Of a stretch of 64,000 nt of DNA, positions 16,675 to 24,273 are shown piece after piece. The stretch covers positions 1 through 64,000 of the forward strand of contig NZ_DGUN01000044.1 of assembly GCF_002395745.1 (NCBI RefSeq), given 5' to 3'. The DNA comes from Fibrobacter sp. UBA4309. Lineage in GTDB: Bacteria > Fibrobacterota > Fibrobacteria > Fibrobacterales > Fibrobacteraceae. A program made the translations under genes and the position numbers. How positions within the stretch are numbered: position 1 is the stretch's first letter; each line of letters begins with the position of its first letter. The notes under the pieces are model-generated. The model saw only the letters and a list, made by a program, of their open reading frames with translations, was not told the DNA's origin and did no database searches.

Positions 16675-16703
16675 AATATAAAAAATGTATATACATATGT
16701 CAA
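16675..16703 (-). promoter_or_regulatory. Toxin-antitoxin promoter with palindromic operator in the spacer
   Basis: On the minus strand TTGACA (16698-16703), a 17-base spacer and TATATT (16675-16680) form a near-consensus promoter. The spacer contains the perfect 12-base palindrome ATGTATATACAT (16685-16696), ideally placed for repression by the ribbon-helix-helix antitoxin. Operator function is inference. Confidence 0.75.
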
Positions 16704-16755
16704 TACACATTACAATACAAGGATTTTCAAAGACGAATTACAAACTGCAAATAGC

Positions 16756-17214
16756 ATGCCAAAAAGAAAAAAAGCGAATTCAAAGAGAATTCGCTACAAT
16801 TTGAATGAAAAATGTCTAGACAGTCCATTTAATTGGACACTTATTGGACAGGTTGAAATTGAAGGGAATTCTATTTTTACATTCAATCCAACGAGGGCAA
16901 AAACATTAGTTCTGTCTCTAGATGGCGGTGGGGCAACAGTTTCTTTTTCCGAAGACGCACCCGCGGGCTTAGAGTTCCATAATGCAGCGGACCGGGATAA
17001 GGGGCGATTCATTCACGCCATCTATGTTGAAGGTCAATGCTCCCATTACGTTGTAAGAAGAATTCGACCAATCCAATATCGTTACCATATACATGCCGTT
17101 CATGGAGCCCAACCACATATCGAACGACTCAGAACTGAAGCCCAACTGCGGTTCTACACGACCGAAATTATCTGTAGTTTTTCCCCAATGGAAAGAGCCT
17201 GTCGGTTTTGCTGA
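16756..17214 (+). CDS. AT-rich ORF of doubtful status, running into the end of the FISUMP gene
   Basis: The first about 65 codons (MPKRKKANSKRIRYNLNEKC, then DSPFNWTLIGQVEIEGNSIF) have AT-rich codon use unlike the rest of the window and lie within the island. After 16951 the frame crosses the direct repeat and then reads antisense through the FISUMP gene, so the C-terminal half cannot be genuine. It may be a gene truncated by the recombination that formed the right boundary, or a chance frame. An inverted repeat at 16773-16795 lies within it. If it is not a gene, the stretch 16661-16968 holds only the TA promoter, this hairpin and the right repeat. Confidence 0.2.
   Translation: MPKRKKANSKRIRYNLNEKCLDSPFNWTLIGQVEIEGNSIFTFNPTRAKTLVLSLDGGGATVSFSEDAPAGLEFHNAADRDKGRFIHAIYVEGQCSHYVVRRIRPIQYRYHIHAVHGAQPHIERLRTEAQLRFYTTEIICSFSPMERACRFC
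16761..16795 (-). terminator. Terminator-like hairpin within the island
   Basis: A perfect 9-bp inverted repeat (16773-16781 and 16787-16795, 5-base loop) is followed on the minus strand by a T-rich run (16761-16772). It could end transcription coming from the FISUMP gene before the TA promoter. Confidence 0.55.
16951..16972 (+). repeat. Direct repeat, right copy
   Basis: Second copy of the 22-base sequence found at the end of xerC, with one substitution (g instead of t after GAAGAC). Its last bases contain the complement of the TAA stop codon of the FISUMP gene at 16969-16971. Confidence 0.8.
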
Positions 17215-18594
17215 AAAGCCGTAAGCATTTATGCCCGGCAAGTCTCCCTTCCATTCCGTCGAGCGCAGGTAAACGGCGGCATTTGCCGACCCCCCAACGT
17301 TCTCTATAAGTTCAGAAAAATCGTTCTCGGTAGGCAATCTCCAGCCGTCGGGGCAAGCAGTCCGGGATTCTTCATAAGTATAGTACCGGCCATTCTCCGA
17401 GCAGTTTTCATCGTCATCCCAGGAGCACTTACCCAGGCTGTCGTTTCCGTAATTCAGGTTCTCCGCCATCCACCTTGTATTTCCGATATAGGCGTACTTG
17501 TAATATTTTCCGTCACGCGAATCCTTGAACTTTCCGGTAACCACGTCCTTATCTTTCACGCAGCGGACATAGGCTTTCCAATCGGCAAGTCCTCCGTTAA
17601 AGAGGGTGTGATTCGCATTCGTTTCCAAAACAATCCTCGTCGTCGAATTTGTCCTAGCATAATCCACATCGGCAAGCCAGACATAGCCCAAGAATCCATT
17701 CTGTACAGCCTCTCCAGGAACAAACGAAAGACCGAATATATCGTTCCCCGCACTCAAGGAATCATCCCAGCCAGCCTTCGACTTCAACGCAATTCCTTGC
17801 TTGCTTAAGCCAAGCTTTTCTTCAATCCTGTTATACAGCGACAGGAACTCGCTCATCGCCGGCACGTGCCAGCCAGCGGGGCAGACTCCCCGATGATTCC
17901 TGATTGGAACCACCTTGTGGGCACTCGGAATAGAATCCTTGTACCCTTCGCTGATGTTCATCGCAGCCGTCCAGGTATAGAGTCGGCCTAAAACATCGCA
18001 GCTTTCAGCCTTCTCGAATGGACACGACGTTTGGGATTTCAAATTTATAGCCAGCGCACTGTCTGTAGTGTTTCCCGAGAAGTTCAGGTTCTCTGCCATC
18101 CAGGTCATCGCACTGTCGCCCGCACCGATAGTCACAATCCTGTAGACATGGCCGTCGCGCTCGTCCGTCATGGTCTGGTACTCGATGTCCGGATTCTTGA
18201 AACTGTCCTTCGTGTAAGATTCTAGAGAGAATTCCTTCACGGACACCGAACTGCTGGATTTTGAATCACTGGATTCGGCTGAAGAGCTATTAGGTTTGCC
18301 AGAGGAACTGCTGCTTTCGGCATCGCCCTTGGAAGAACTGCTCGCCTGCACCGAAGAAGACAAATTGGCGGAACTACTCGACTTGTCGTCGCTTGAACTT
18401 GAAGAGTTCCGAATATTATCACTGGAAGAACTGTCCGGATTTTCGGACGAAGACGAAATTTCCGAATCCGGGTCATCGGCAGTCGGCTTTACGGAAGAGG
18501 AATCACCCCCGCACGCCGCAAAAAGCGCGACCATCCCCATTAGGGTAAAATACTTACAAACACGCAGCGCATTCTCATACGCAAACATCTTCAT
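16969..18594 (-). CDS. FISUMP-domain lipoprotein with Ser-rich linker
   Basis: A 541-residue predicted lipoprotein: signal region ending in VALFAACGG, a long Ser/Asp-rich spacer (about 30-115, many SSSS runs), then two FISUMP-type domains. The first has DERDGHVYRIVTIGAGDSAMTWMAENLNFSG and CPAGWHVPAMSEF; the second has DSRDGKYYKYAYIGNTRWMAENLNYGN and CPDGWRLPTENDF. These modules are C-type-lectin-like/formylglycine-fold relatives typical of Fibrobacter surface proteins; their ligand is unknown. AGGAGG sits just before the two possible ATGs (18594 and 18588). The 3' end touches the right direct repeat of the TA island. Confidence 0.9.
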   Translation of the reverse strand: MKMFAYENALRVCKYFTLMGMVALFAACGGDSSSVKPTADDPDSEISSSSENPDSSSSDNIRNSSSSSDDKSSSSANLSSSVQASSSSKGDAESSSSSGKPNSSSAESSDSKSSSSVSVKEFSLESYTKDSFKNPDIEYQTMTDERDGHVYRIVTIGAGDSAMTWMAENLNFSGNTTDSALAINLKSQTSCPFEKAESCDVLGRLYTWTAAMNISEGYKDSIPSAHKVVPIRNHRGVCPAGWHVPAMSEFLSLYNRIEEKLGLSKQGIALKSKAGWDDSLSAGNDIFGLSFVPGEAVQNGFLGYVWLADVDYARTNSTTRIVLETNANHTLFNGGLADWKAYVRCVKDKDVVTGKFKDSRDGKYYKYAYIGNTRWMAENLNYGNDSLGKCSWDDDENCSENGRYYTYEESRTACPDGWRLPTENDFSELIENVGGSANAAVYLRSTEWKGDLPGINAYGFSAKPTGSFHWGKTTDNFGRVEPQLGFSSESFDMWLGSMNGMYMVTILDWSNSSYNVMGALTFNIDGVNESPLIPVRCIMEL

Positions 18595-18644
18595 TATCCT
18601 CCTTAATATATTTCAAGCGCGGCACAGCCGCGGCCTTGCCCAAA

Positions 18645-19766
18645 CTAGAAGAAGCTTCCCTTGATGCCGACGGCGATAGTCCACTGCTGGCCAAAGTCGT
18701 CCCAGTCGGGAGCGTTCCATTCCTTCATCGGCTTTTCGCTGTATTCGTCGTCCGGGTCCGCTCCGCCCGACTTGTCGTGAATCGGCAGCGAGAACGCGAC
18801 AAACACAGGGATGTCCGTATTCGAGAATTCAAGGCCGTACACGAGGGACGCCGACCATGCCTGATGATCGGGATCCGGTTTCGGGTCATACTCGTTCACC
18901 TTTTCCGAAGCAATCCAGGCGACACCCAGCGGCGCCGAGAACGTAAGCCCGAAGGAGTGGACGAATCCGGGAATGCCGCGATAGCCGTAAGCGACGGATG
19001 CACCGACAGACGGAGGCGTAAACGCGCCCAAATCGTTTTCGCCATAGGGCTTGAAACGGTATTCGAAACGATCGCCCTTGTGCTCGATATTTTTCCAATA
19101 GGAATCGTTGAACTCATTCTCGCCCGAAATCAGGTGCATCGCGAACGGGTGCGTATACGTCAGCCCGTAGAGCCAGATTCCCTTGTCCGTATCGCGGCTG
19201 TAGTCCCAGCCGAGTGTAAGCGAGTAGAGGCCCGAACCCTTCTGGAAACTGCTCGGCAAGAATTCCTGGTTCGCATCGGTTCCGCGCTTGATATCGTACT
19301 GGCCCGTAGGAATAGTGAGGCTTGCCGAAAGCGAAGCCGCACCGCCGCTACCAATAGTCTTGCTGAAGTCGAAGCTGACATCGCCGAGGCCACCCGTACT
19401 GCGGTCCGTCGGACTCTGGTTGGTACGGTACTGCACTTCGCCCTGGTGCGAAACGAACGGCACAGAGACCCCGAACTTGGTCGACCAGGTCGGCTTGATA
19501 GAGAAATGCGGAGTCATCGTAAGTGCAGAGAAGTTCTGCCCCACATTGTACTTCGTGAAAACTTCGGCTTCCAGATAACCGCCCGAAACGCCCTGGCCAA
19601 TCCACTTGATACCATCGCCGGAGCCACCGCCGGAACCGCCGGCACCGCAACCACCAATGGACTGCCACGGAGTCGCCGGTTCCACGGGAGATTCAAAGCC
19701 CATAAAGAACGAGATAGCCGCCACGGCAGCAAGGGCACAACATTCTGTAAAGAGTCTTCTTTTCAT
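18645..19766 (-). CDS. Predicted outer membrane beta-barrel protein
   Basis: A 373-residue product with an N-terminal signal (MKRRLFTECCALAAVAAISFF), a Gly/Ser-rich patch (GGCGAGGSGGGSGDG) and a series of alternating beta strands (GYLEAEVFTKYNVGQNFSALTMTPHFSIKPTWSTKFGVSVPF, then ASLTIPTGQYDIKRG). The layout resembles phenol-degradation MetA-like or transporter-type barrels, but the match is only by pattern. The ATG at 19766 has a GAGG upstream; a GTG at 19778 would overlap the stop of the previous gene by 4 bases. It forms a pair with the beta-propeller lipoprotein upstream. Confidence 0.7.
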   Translation of the reverse strand: MKRRLFTECCALAAVAAISFFMGFESPVEPATPWQSIGGCGAGGSGGGSGDGIKWIGQGVSGGYLEAEVFTKYNVGQNFSALTMTPHFSIKPTWSTKFGVSVPFVSHQGEVQYRTNQSPTDRSTGGLGDVSFDFSKTIGSGGAASLSASLTIPTGQYDIKRGTDANQEFLPSSFQKGSGLYSLTLGWDYSRDTDKGIWLYGLTYTHPFAMHLISGENEFNDSYWKNIEHKGDRFEYRFKPYGENDLGAFTPPSVGASVAYGYRGIPGFVHSFGLTFSAPLGVAWIASEKVNEYDPKPDPDHQAWSASLVYGLEFSNTDIPVFVAFSLPIHDKSGGADPDDEYSEKPMKEWNAPDWDDFGQQWTIAVGIKGSFF

Positions 19767-19774
19767 GTCATGCC

Positions 19775-20944
19775 TCACGGGAGTTTAAGCAGATATGCAG
19801 GGTTAGTGCCAGTCGCGAGGAACTTGCCGTCCGGAGACCTGCCGCCAGTCATGGGAACCGGTGCGATTTCACGCATGTCGTCGACCCATTCAAAAGCGAG
19901 GTCGCTCGGGGCGTCAGCCGCCAAGCGGATTTCGCGCATCACAGTACGGCCCACGGAACCATCCTGGGCGCTCTCTTCCATTAGGTCGGCCTTGTTGAGC
20001 ATCTGCGAGCCAGTGAATTCCGCCCACAGAACAAACAGGCGTCCATTAAATTCGAACCAGTGCGGCTGAGCCGGATCAGATACCATGCCCGCCACGCGTT
20101 CAATCTTGACCGGGGTCGAATTGTCCGAGAGTTCCTGGATATAGGCCTCCCAAACCGACTCGCCGTCTTTCATGTTGTACACGACAAAGTTCCCGTCCGG
20201 CGAAATGAGCGGACTGTCGATACTCCACTTGCTACGTCCCGACGGCTTCTTCAGCTTTTTCGCATTTTTAACACCGCCGTCCGCATAATCGACAAAAACG
20301 ATTTCATCCTTGTCCGAAACATAGGTCAGGCGGACCTTGTCCGTACCGAAGAATCCCTTCACCGTCGTGTCCGAAGCGGCGGAGTCCGGCCTGGCGGAAG
20401 GATCCACCCACAGGTGCGGGGTCGCCGTCTCGGTAATGCCCTTATCGTAGAACCAGAACTTTTTCTTGTCGGCCATTCGCACCGCGAAAATCCCGTAATC
20501 CAGGATATCGTTCTCCCCTTCGGCCCTCTTGCCGCGCAGAGAAACGATAAATCCGCCGTGCGTACTCCATTCCGGATCCTGGAACTGGACTTCCCCCTTG
20601 TCCTTGTCGATCATCAGGTACCACTTCACATCGCCCGCCGTATCGCTTACAGTAAGGCGGTCGTGCTGGATTCTCGTTGTCGTCGTGTAGATGGAATCCG
20701 GGGCGTTCACCGCCATCGTTCCCTTGAAGTTCAGCCAGAGCATCGATGCCGGATAATTTTCCACGTCGTTGCTCACCGACGGGTTGCACGTCTGGTTGGT
20801 GGAGTTGACATGGAACATCTTTCCAATCTTGGAAGTCTGGCCGGACACAGCCGATTCGCCAGATTCCTCGGCCTCGAATGGCTCCGGGGAATAGCAGGCC
20901 GACAACAGAGCGACTAGGCCTAGGTACAGAAAGGTCTTTTTCAT
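19775..20944 (-). CDS. Beta-propeller (PD40/TolB-like) lipoprotein
   Basis: A 389-residue protein with a clear lipoprotein start (KKTFLYLGLVALLSACYS). The body has propeller-type blades: KWSIDSPLISPDGNFVVYNMKDGESVWEAYIQEL and RSPDGKFLATGTNPAYLLKL, where the SPDG turn is the PD40 signature. It probably binds a protein or glycan at the envelope; no catalytic residues are seen. It starts 6 bases after purT and ends 8 bases before the barrel gene, so the two envelope genes are likely co-expressed. Confidence 0.75.
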   Translation of the reverse strand: MKKTFLYLGLVALLSACYSPEPFEAEESGESAVSGQTSKIGKMFHVNSTNQTCNPSVSNDVENYPASMLWLNFKGTMAVNAPDSIYTTTTRIQHDRLTVSDTAGDVKWYLMIDKDKGEVQFQDPEWSTHGGFIVSLRGKRAEGENDILDYGIFAVRMADKKKFWFYDKGITETATPHLWVDPSARPDSAASDTTVKGFFGTDKVRLTYVSDKDEIVFVDYADGGVKNAKKLKKPSGRSKWSIDSPLISPDGNFVVYNMKDGESVWEAYIQELSDNSTPVKIERVAGMVSDPAQPHWFEFNGRLFVLWAEFTGSQMLNKADLMEESAQDGSVGRTVMREIRLAADAPSDLAFEWVDDMREIAPVPMTGGRSPDGKFLATGTNPAYLLKLP

Positions 20945-20950
20945 ATATCG

Positions 20951-22135
20951 TTACAATTCCACTTTGACTTTTTCGCGCATGGCCATGACCTGCGCCTTGG
21001 CTTCTTCCACAGAATTGCGGCGGGCAAGCAGCACGCCCAGACGGCGGTGGCCCTTGAGTTCGGGCTTGCCGAACAGGCGGAGCGCCGTATCCGGTTCGGC
21101 CAAGACTTCTTCGAGGCCGCCAAACTTCATGTGGTCGGAGTTGCCGTCCACCACGATAGCCTTCGAGGCGCTCGGGCCGTGGAACGCGATGTTCGGGATG
21201 GGCAGGCCGAGAATCGCGCGGGCATGCAATGCGAATTCAGAGAGATCCTGCGAAATCAAAGTCACCATGCCGGTATCGTGCGGGCGCGGAGAGACTTCGC
21301 TGAACAGCACCTGGTCCTTGCACACGAACAGTTCCACGCCGAAGATGCCGCGGCCACCGAGGGCGTCGGTAATCTTTTTTGCGATGTCCTTCGCCTGTTC
21401 CAGGAGTTCGGGTTTCATCGGCTGGGGCTGCCAAGATTCCTGGTAGTCGCCGCCCACCTGATGGTGACCCACCGGTTCAAGGAAGCTGGTACCGCCCACA
21501 TGGCGCACCGTGAGGAGTGTAATCTCGTAATCGAACGGCACAAAGCCTTCCACAATCACGCGGCTGGCATGACCGGTACGGCCCTCGTGCTGGGAAATGT
21601 CCCACGACTTCTGGATGTCGGCTTCCGTCTTGATGACGCTCTGGCCGTGGCCCGAAGAACTCATCACCGGCTTCACCACGCAGGGGATGCCGATTTCCTT
21701 GACTGCCTTCTGGAAATCCTCGAAGTTGTCGGCAAAGCGGTACGGGCTCGTCTTGAGGCCCAGCTCTTCGGCGGCGAGGCGGCGGATGCCCTCGCGGTTC
21801 ATCGTGAGCTTGGTGGCCTTCGCGGTCGGGATGACGTTGAAACCTTCCTTCTCGAGTTCCACGAGCGTGTCGGTCGCAATCGCCTCGACTTCCGGCACGA
21901 TGTAGTCGGGCTTCTCCAGTTCAATCACGCGGCGCAGTTCGGCCCCGTCGAGCATGTTGATCACGTGACTCCTGTGGGCCACCTGCATGCCGGGCGCATT
22001 GGCATAACGGTCCACAGCAATCACTTCGACTCCGAGACGCATCATCTCGATGATGACTTCCTTGCCGAGTTCGCCAGCTCCGCAAAACAGCACCTTGGTG
22101 GCGCTAGAACTTAGAGGGGTACCGATTTCTGCCAT
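20951..22135 (-). CDS. purT: Formate-dependent phosphoribosylglycinamide formyltransferase PurT
   Basis: PurT uses formate and ATP to formylate GAR in purine synthesis, an alternative to folate-dependent PurN. The 394-residue protein is an ATP-grasp enzyme: N-terminal KVLFCGAGELGKEVIIEMMRLGVEVIAVDRYANAPGMQVAHRSHVINM, ATP-binding IPCVVKPVMSSSGHGQSVIKTEADI, and GRGIFGVELFVCKDQVLFSEVSPRPHDTGMVTLISQDLSEF with metal-binding Glu residues. AAGGAG lies 7 bases before the ATG. Formate use fits a fermentative anaerobe. The gene is complete and normal. Confidence 0.96.
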   Translation of the reverse strand: MAEIGTPLSSSATKVLFCGAGELGKEVIIEMMRLGVEVIAVDRYANAPGMQVAHRSHVINMLDGAELRRVIELEKPDYIVPEVEAIATDTLVELEKEGFNVIPTAKATKLTMNREGIRRLAAEELGLKTSPYRFADNFEDFQKAVKEIGIPCVVKPVMSSSGHGQSVIKTEADIQKSWDISQHEGRTGHASRVIVEGFVPFDYEITLLTVRHVGGTSFLEPVGHHQVGGDYQESWQPQPMKPELLEQAKDIAKKITDALGGRGIFGVELFVCKDQVLFSEVSPRPHDTGMVTLISQDLSEFALHARAILGLPIPNIAFHGPSASKAIVVDGNSDHMKFGGLEEVLAEPDTALRLFGKPELKGHRRLGVLLARRNSVEEAKAQVMAMREKVKVEL

Positions 22136-22179
22136 ATTAAACTCCTTGGTTTTACAGGAATAATATAGTTATAATCCTA

Positions 22180-23007
22180 TCAATTATAGCTACCGATGCT
22201 CATGATATTGAATTTACCGGTGGTACCGCCAGCCTTCTGAATCATGATGATTACCGTAGCAAGCGTCTTCGCGGCTTCATCGCCAGTTTCCTTGCCCTTG
22301 GTTCCCCACTCGCCCCAGCCGGCCCGTCTAAACCGGGACCAGGCAAAGCAGACTTCGTCGCCAGTCTCTGACCTCGGGAGAGTAACATACGGAAGATCAT
22401 AACCGTAAAGAGGTTCACCCGTACTGAGTTCCAACGTGGCTTCGACATCGTTAGTATAAGAAATGCAGAGGCCACCCCAAGCAGAAGCGTCCGCCACATC
22501 GGGATCTGCAAAGGGATCCCCAGACAAGTTCTTCACACCGGCGACATTGAAAGCAACGCCGACAAACGGATGATAGTCCAACGTACCGACATCAAGTTCA
22601 AATTTACCACAGACTCCATCGCACGCATCGATTACCGGATCGAGTTCATCCAGGAAACCAACGTCAATCTTAGCAGGCCATGTAATGGTAGACAAACCTC
22701 CTTCAACATGATCGTCAAAGAAATACCAATAACCGGAAGTTTCCGTACCGTTATCAAGGCCCGTGTCCACCCAATAATCACTAGCACCCCCTTTCCAATA
22801 GAAAAGAGTGCCACTGCGATGTGTCGGCAGAGTGTCTATGGATGACGAAGAACTCTTGTCTTCAGAAGAAGAACTCCTTACCTTGAATGAGGAACTCATT
22901 TCCCGATTCGGATTTGCGGGCGTCCACGAATCATCGTCACTGCAAGCAAGGAACAGCGTACATGCGCATGCCACAGAAGCGGTCAAACCCAGTTTCAGAA
23001 GATTCAT
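22180..23007 (-). CDS. Tandem-paralog lipoprotein (first of three)
   Basis: A 275-residue predicted lipoprotein (ACACTLFLACSDDD, Ser-rich spacer to about residue 65) with a single C-terminal module: YWVDTGLDNGTETSGYWYFFDDHVEGGLSTITWP, DACDGVCGKFELDVGTL, WGGLCISYTNDVEATLEL, and FNIMSIGSYN at the end. Paired Cys and beta-strand pattern suggest a jelly-roll carbohydrate-binding-like fold, similar to modules attached to Fibrobacter glycoside hydrolases. Its close paralogs lie directly upstream at 23029 and 24274. No catalytic domain is attached. Confidence 0.75.
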   Translation of the reverse strand: MNLLKLGLTASVACACTLFLACSDDDSWTPANPNREMSSSFKVRSSSSEDKSSSSSIDTLPTHRSGTLFYWKGGASDYWVDTGLDNGTETSGYWYFFDDHVEGGLSTITWPAKIDVGFLDELDPVIDACDGVCGKFELDVGTLDYHPFVGVAFNVAGVKNLSGDPFADPDVADASAWGGLCISYTNDVEATLELSTGEPLYGYDLPYVTLPRSETGDEVCFAWSRFRRAGWGEWGTKGKETGDEAAKTLATVIIMIQKAGGTTGKFNIMSIGSYN

Positions 23008-23028
23008 TTGGATACTCAGGGTTTTCTA

Positions 23029-24150
23029 TCAATAGTAACTGCTGACACTTATGATATTGAAAGACCCGGTGGTGCTGTCAGCCGCCTGAATCTTGAAACG
23101 AATCGTAGCAAGGGTCGTCGCAATCGAGTCACCAGAAATCTTGCCCGTGCCCCAACCGGCCTGTTTAAATTGAGCCCAAGAATTGCAGACCTCGTTGGCA
23201 GTAGTCGATTTCGGAAGCGATGCAAACGGAATATCGTAAGCGACAAGGGCACTATCCTTTTTCTCGCCCATGCTGAGTTCCAATACGGGAGGCACATCAG
23301 AAGTGTAGGTAATACAGATGCCTCTCCAAGCAGAAACGTCCGCCACGTCGGCATCTTTAAGAGGATCGCCCAAAGCACTCTTCATGCCGGCCACATTGAA
23401 AGCAACTCCGACAAACGGTTTGTATACCAGCGAACCGATATCAAGTTTAAATGTACCACAGACACCTCCGCACGCATCGATTACCGGGTCTAAAGCATCT
23501 TCGGAATATTCATTGCCGAGTGCAACAGGCCATATTATGGTAGACAAGCCTCCATCAACATGGTCGTCAAAGGGAAACCAATACCCGGAAGTTTCCGTAC
23601 CGTTATCGAGGCCCGTATCCACCCAATATTCACCAGCAGGTCCATCCCAACGGAAATAAGATTTACCATAGTATGTCGGCGGAGTGATATAGGACGACGA
23701 ACTGGACACAGTCGGCGGCATTACGAAAGAAGAACTGGACAAAATCGGCAGGAATACGGATGACGAACTGGACGAAGCCGGTTCAACCTGTCCACCATCA
23801 GCCTTCCACGCATTGTCTTCGCAAGTATAGACAGCCTTTTCCTTTTTCACGAAGGCCACCACGCCTTCACGCTTGGCAGAACAGACAACAAGATCTTCAA
23901 ACACATCGACTACAATGACATCCCCATCTTCCGAAGACGAAGATACTGACGATGAAGATTTTTCTGCGAGCGAAGATTTTTCCGAAGACAAAAAGTCTTC
24001 TGACGACGAAGATTTCTTGGAATCCTCGTCTATTTTCGATATCGTCTTATCCGTATCGCCAGACAGCGTAGGGTTGAATTCCGTTTCGCCACCGCAACCA
24101 GCAAGTATAGCGGTCAAGGCCAAGGGAAAACAAATTTTCTTCATGATCAT
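23029..24150 (-). CDS. Tandem-paralog lipoprotein (second of three)
   Basis: A 373-residue lipoprotein (LALTAILAGCGGETEF) with an acidic/Ser-rich region, a short conserved segment LVVCSAKREGVVAFVKKEKAVYTCEDNAWKADGG with two Cys (also in the third paralog), a further Ser linker (about 120-160) and the same C-terminal module as its neighbours (WVDTGLDNGTETSGYW, DACGGVCGTF, WGTGKISGDS, SFNIISVSSYY). The Cys-containing segment resembles the repeated xLPxC...W motif seen in FISUMP proteins. Start at 24150 (MIMKK) or 24144. Confidence 0.75.
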   Translation of the reverse strand: MIMKKICFPLALTAILAGCGGETEFNPTLSGDTDKTISKIDEDSKKSSSSEDFLSSEKSSLAEKSSSSVSSSSEDGDVIVVDVFEDLVVCSAKREGVVAFVKKEKAVYTCEDNAWKADGGQVEPASSSSSSVFLPILSSSSFVMPPTVSSSSSYITPPTYYGKSYFRWDGPAGEYWVDTGLDNGTETSGYWFPFDDHVDGGLSTIIWPVALGNEYSEDALDPVIDACGGVCGTFKLDIGSLVYKPFVGVAFNVAGMKSALGDPLKDADVADVSAWRGICITYTSDVPPVLELSMGEKKDSALVAYDIPFASLPKSTTANEVCNSWAQFKQAGWGTGKISGDSIATTLATIRFKIQAADSTTGSFNIISVSSYY

Positions 24151-24203
24151 TCGGAACCCCCATTTTTGAATATCATCTAAAGTAATATATACAAATTTTA
24201 GAC

Positions 24204-24235
24204 AAAAACGGTCCTGATTTTACTCAGGGCCGTTT
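24204..24235 (-). terminator. Terminator between the second and third paralogous lipoprotein genes
   Basis: A 12-bp stem (24206-24217 and 24224-24235, one mismatch on the minus strand) with a 6-base loop, followed on the minus strand by TTTTT. It lies downstream of the 24274-25524 gene, suggesting the paralogs are separate transcription units. Confidence 0.7.
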
Positions 24236-24273
24236 ATTATAACCTTTAAAACCGCGATTGCAGATTCTTATGA

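Larger units (their letters stand above)
16103..16972. mobile_element. Putative 870-bp toxin-antitoxin island inserted at the 3' end of xerC
   Basis: The segment between (and including one copy of) the 22-base direct repeats carries a DUF4258-like toxin, a CopG-like antitoxin, their promoter and an AT-rich ORF. Deleting one repeat unit would fuse the xerC stop directly to the stop of the convergent FISUMP gene, whose TAA (complement) shares bases with the xerC TAG. The segment has no integrase of its own and the upstream half is visibly AT-richer than the flanks. The mobility is inferred from the repeats and composition only. Confidence 0.5.
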
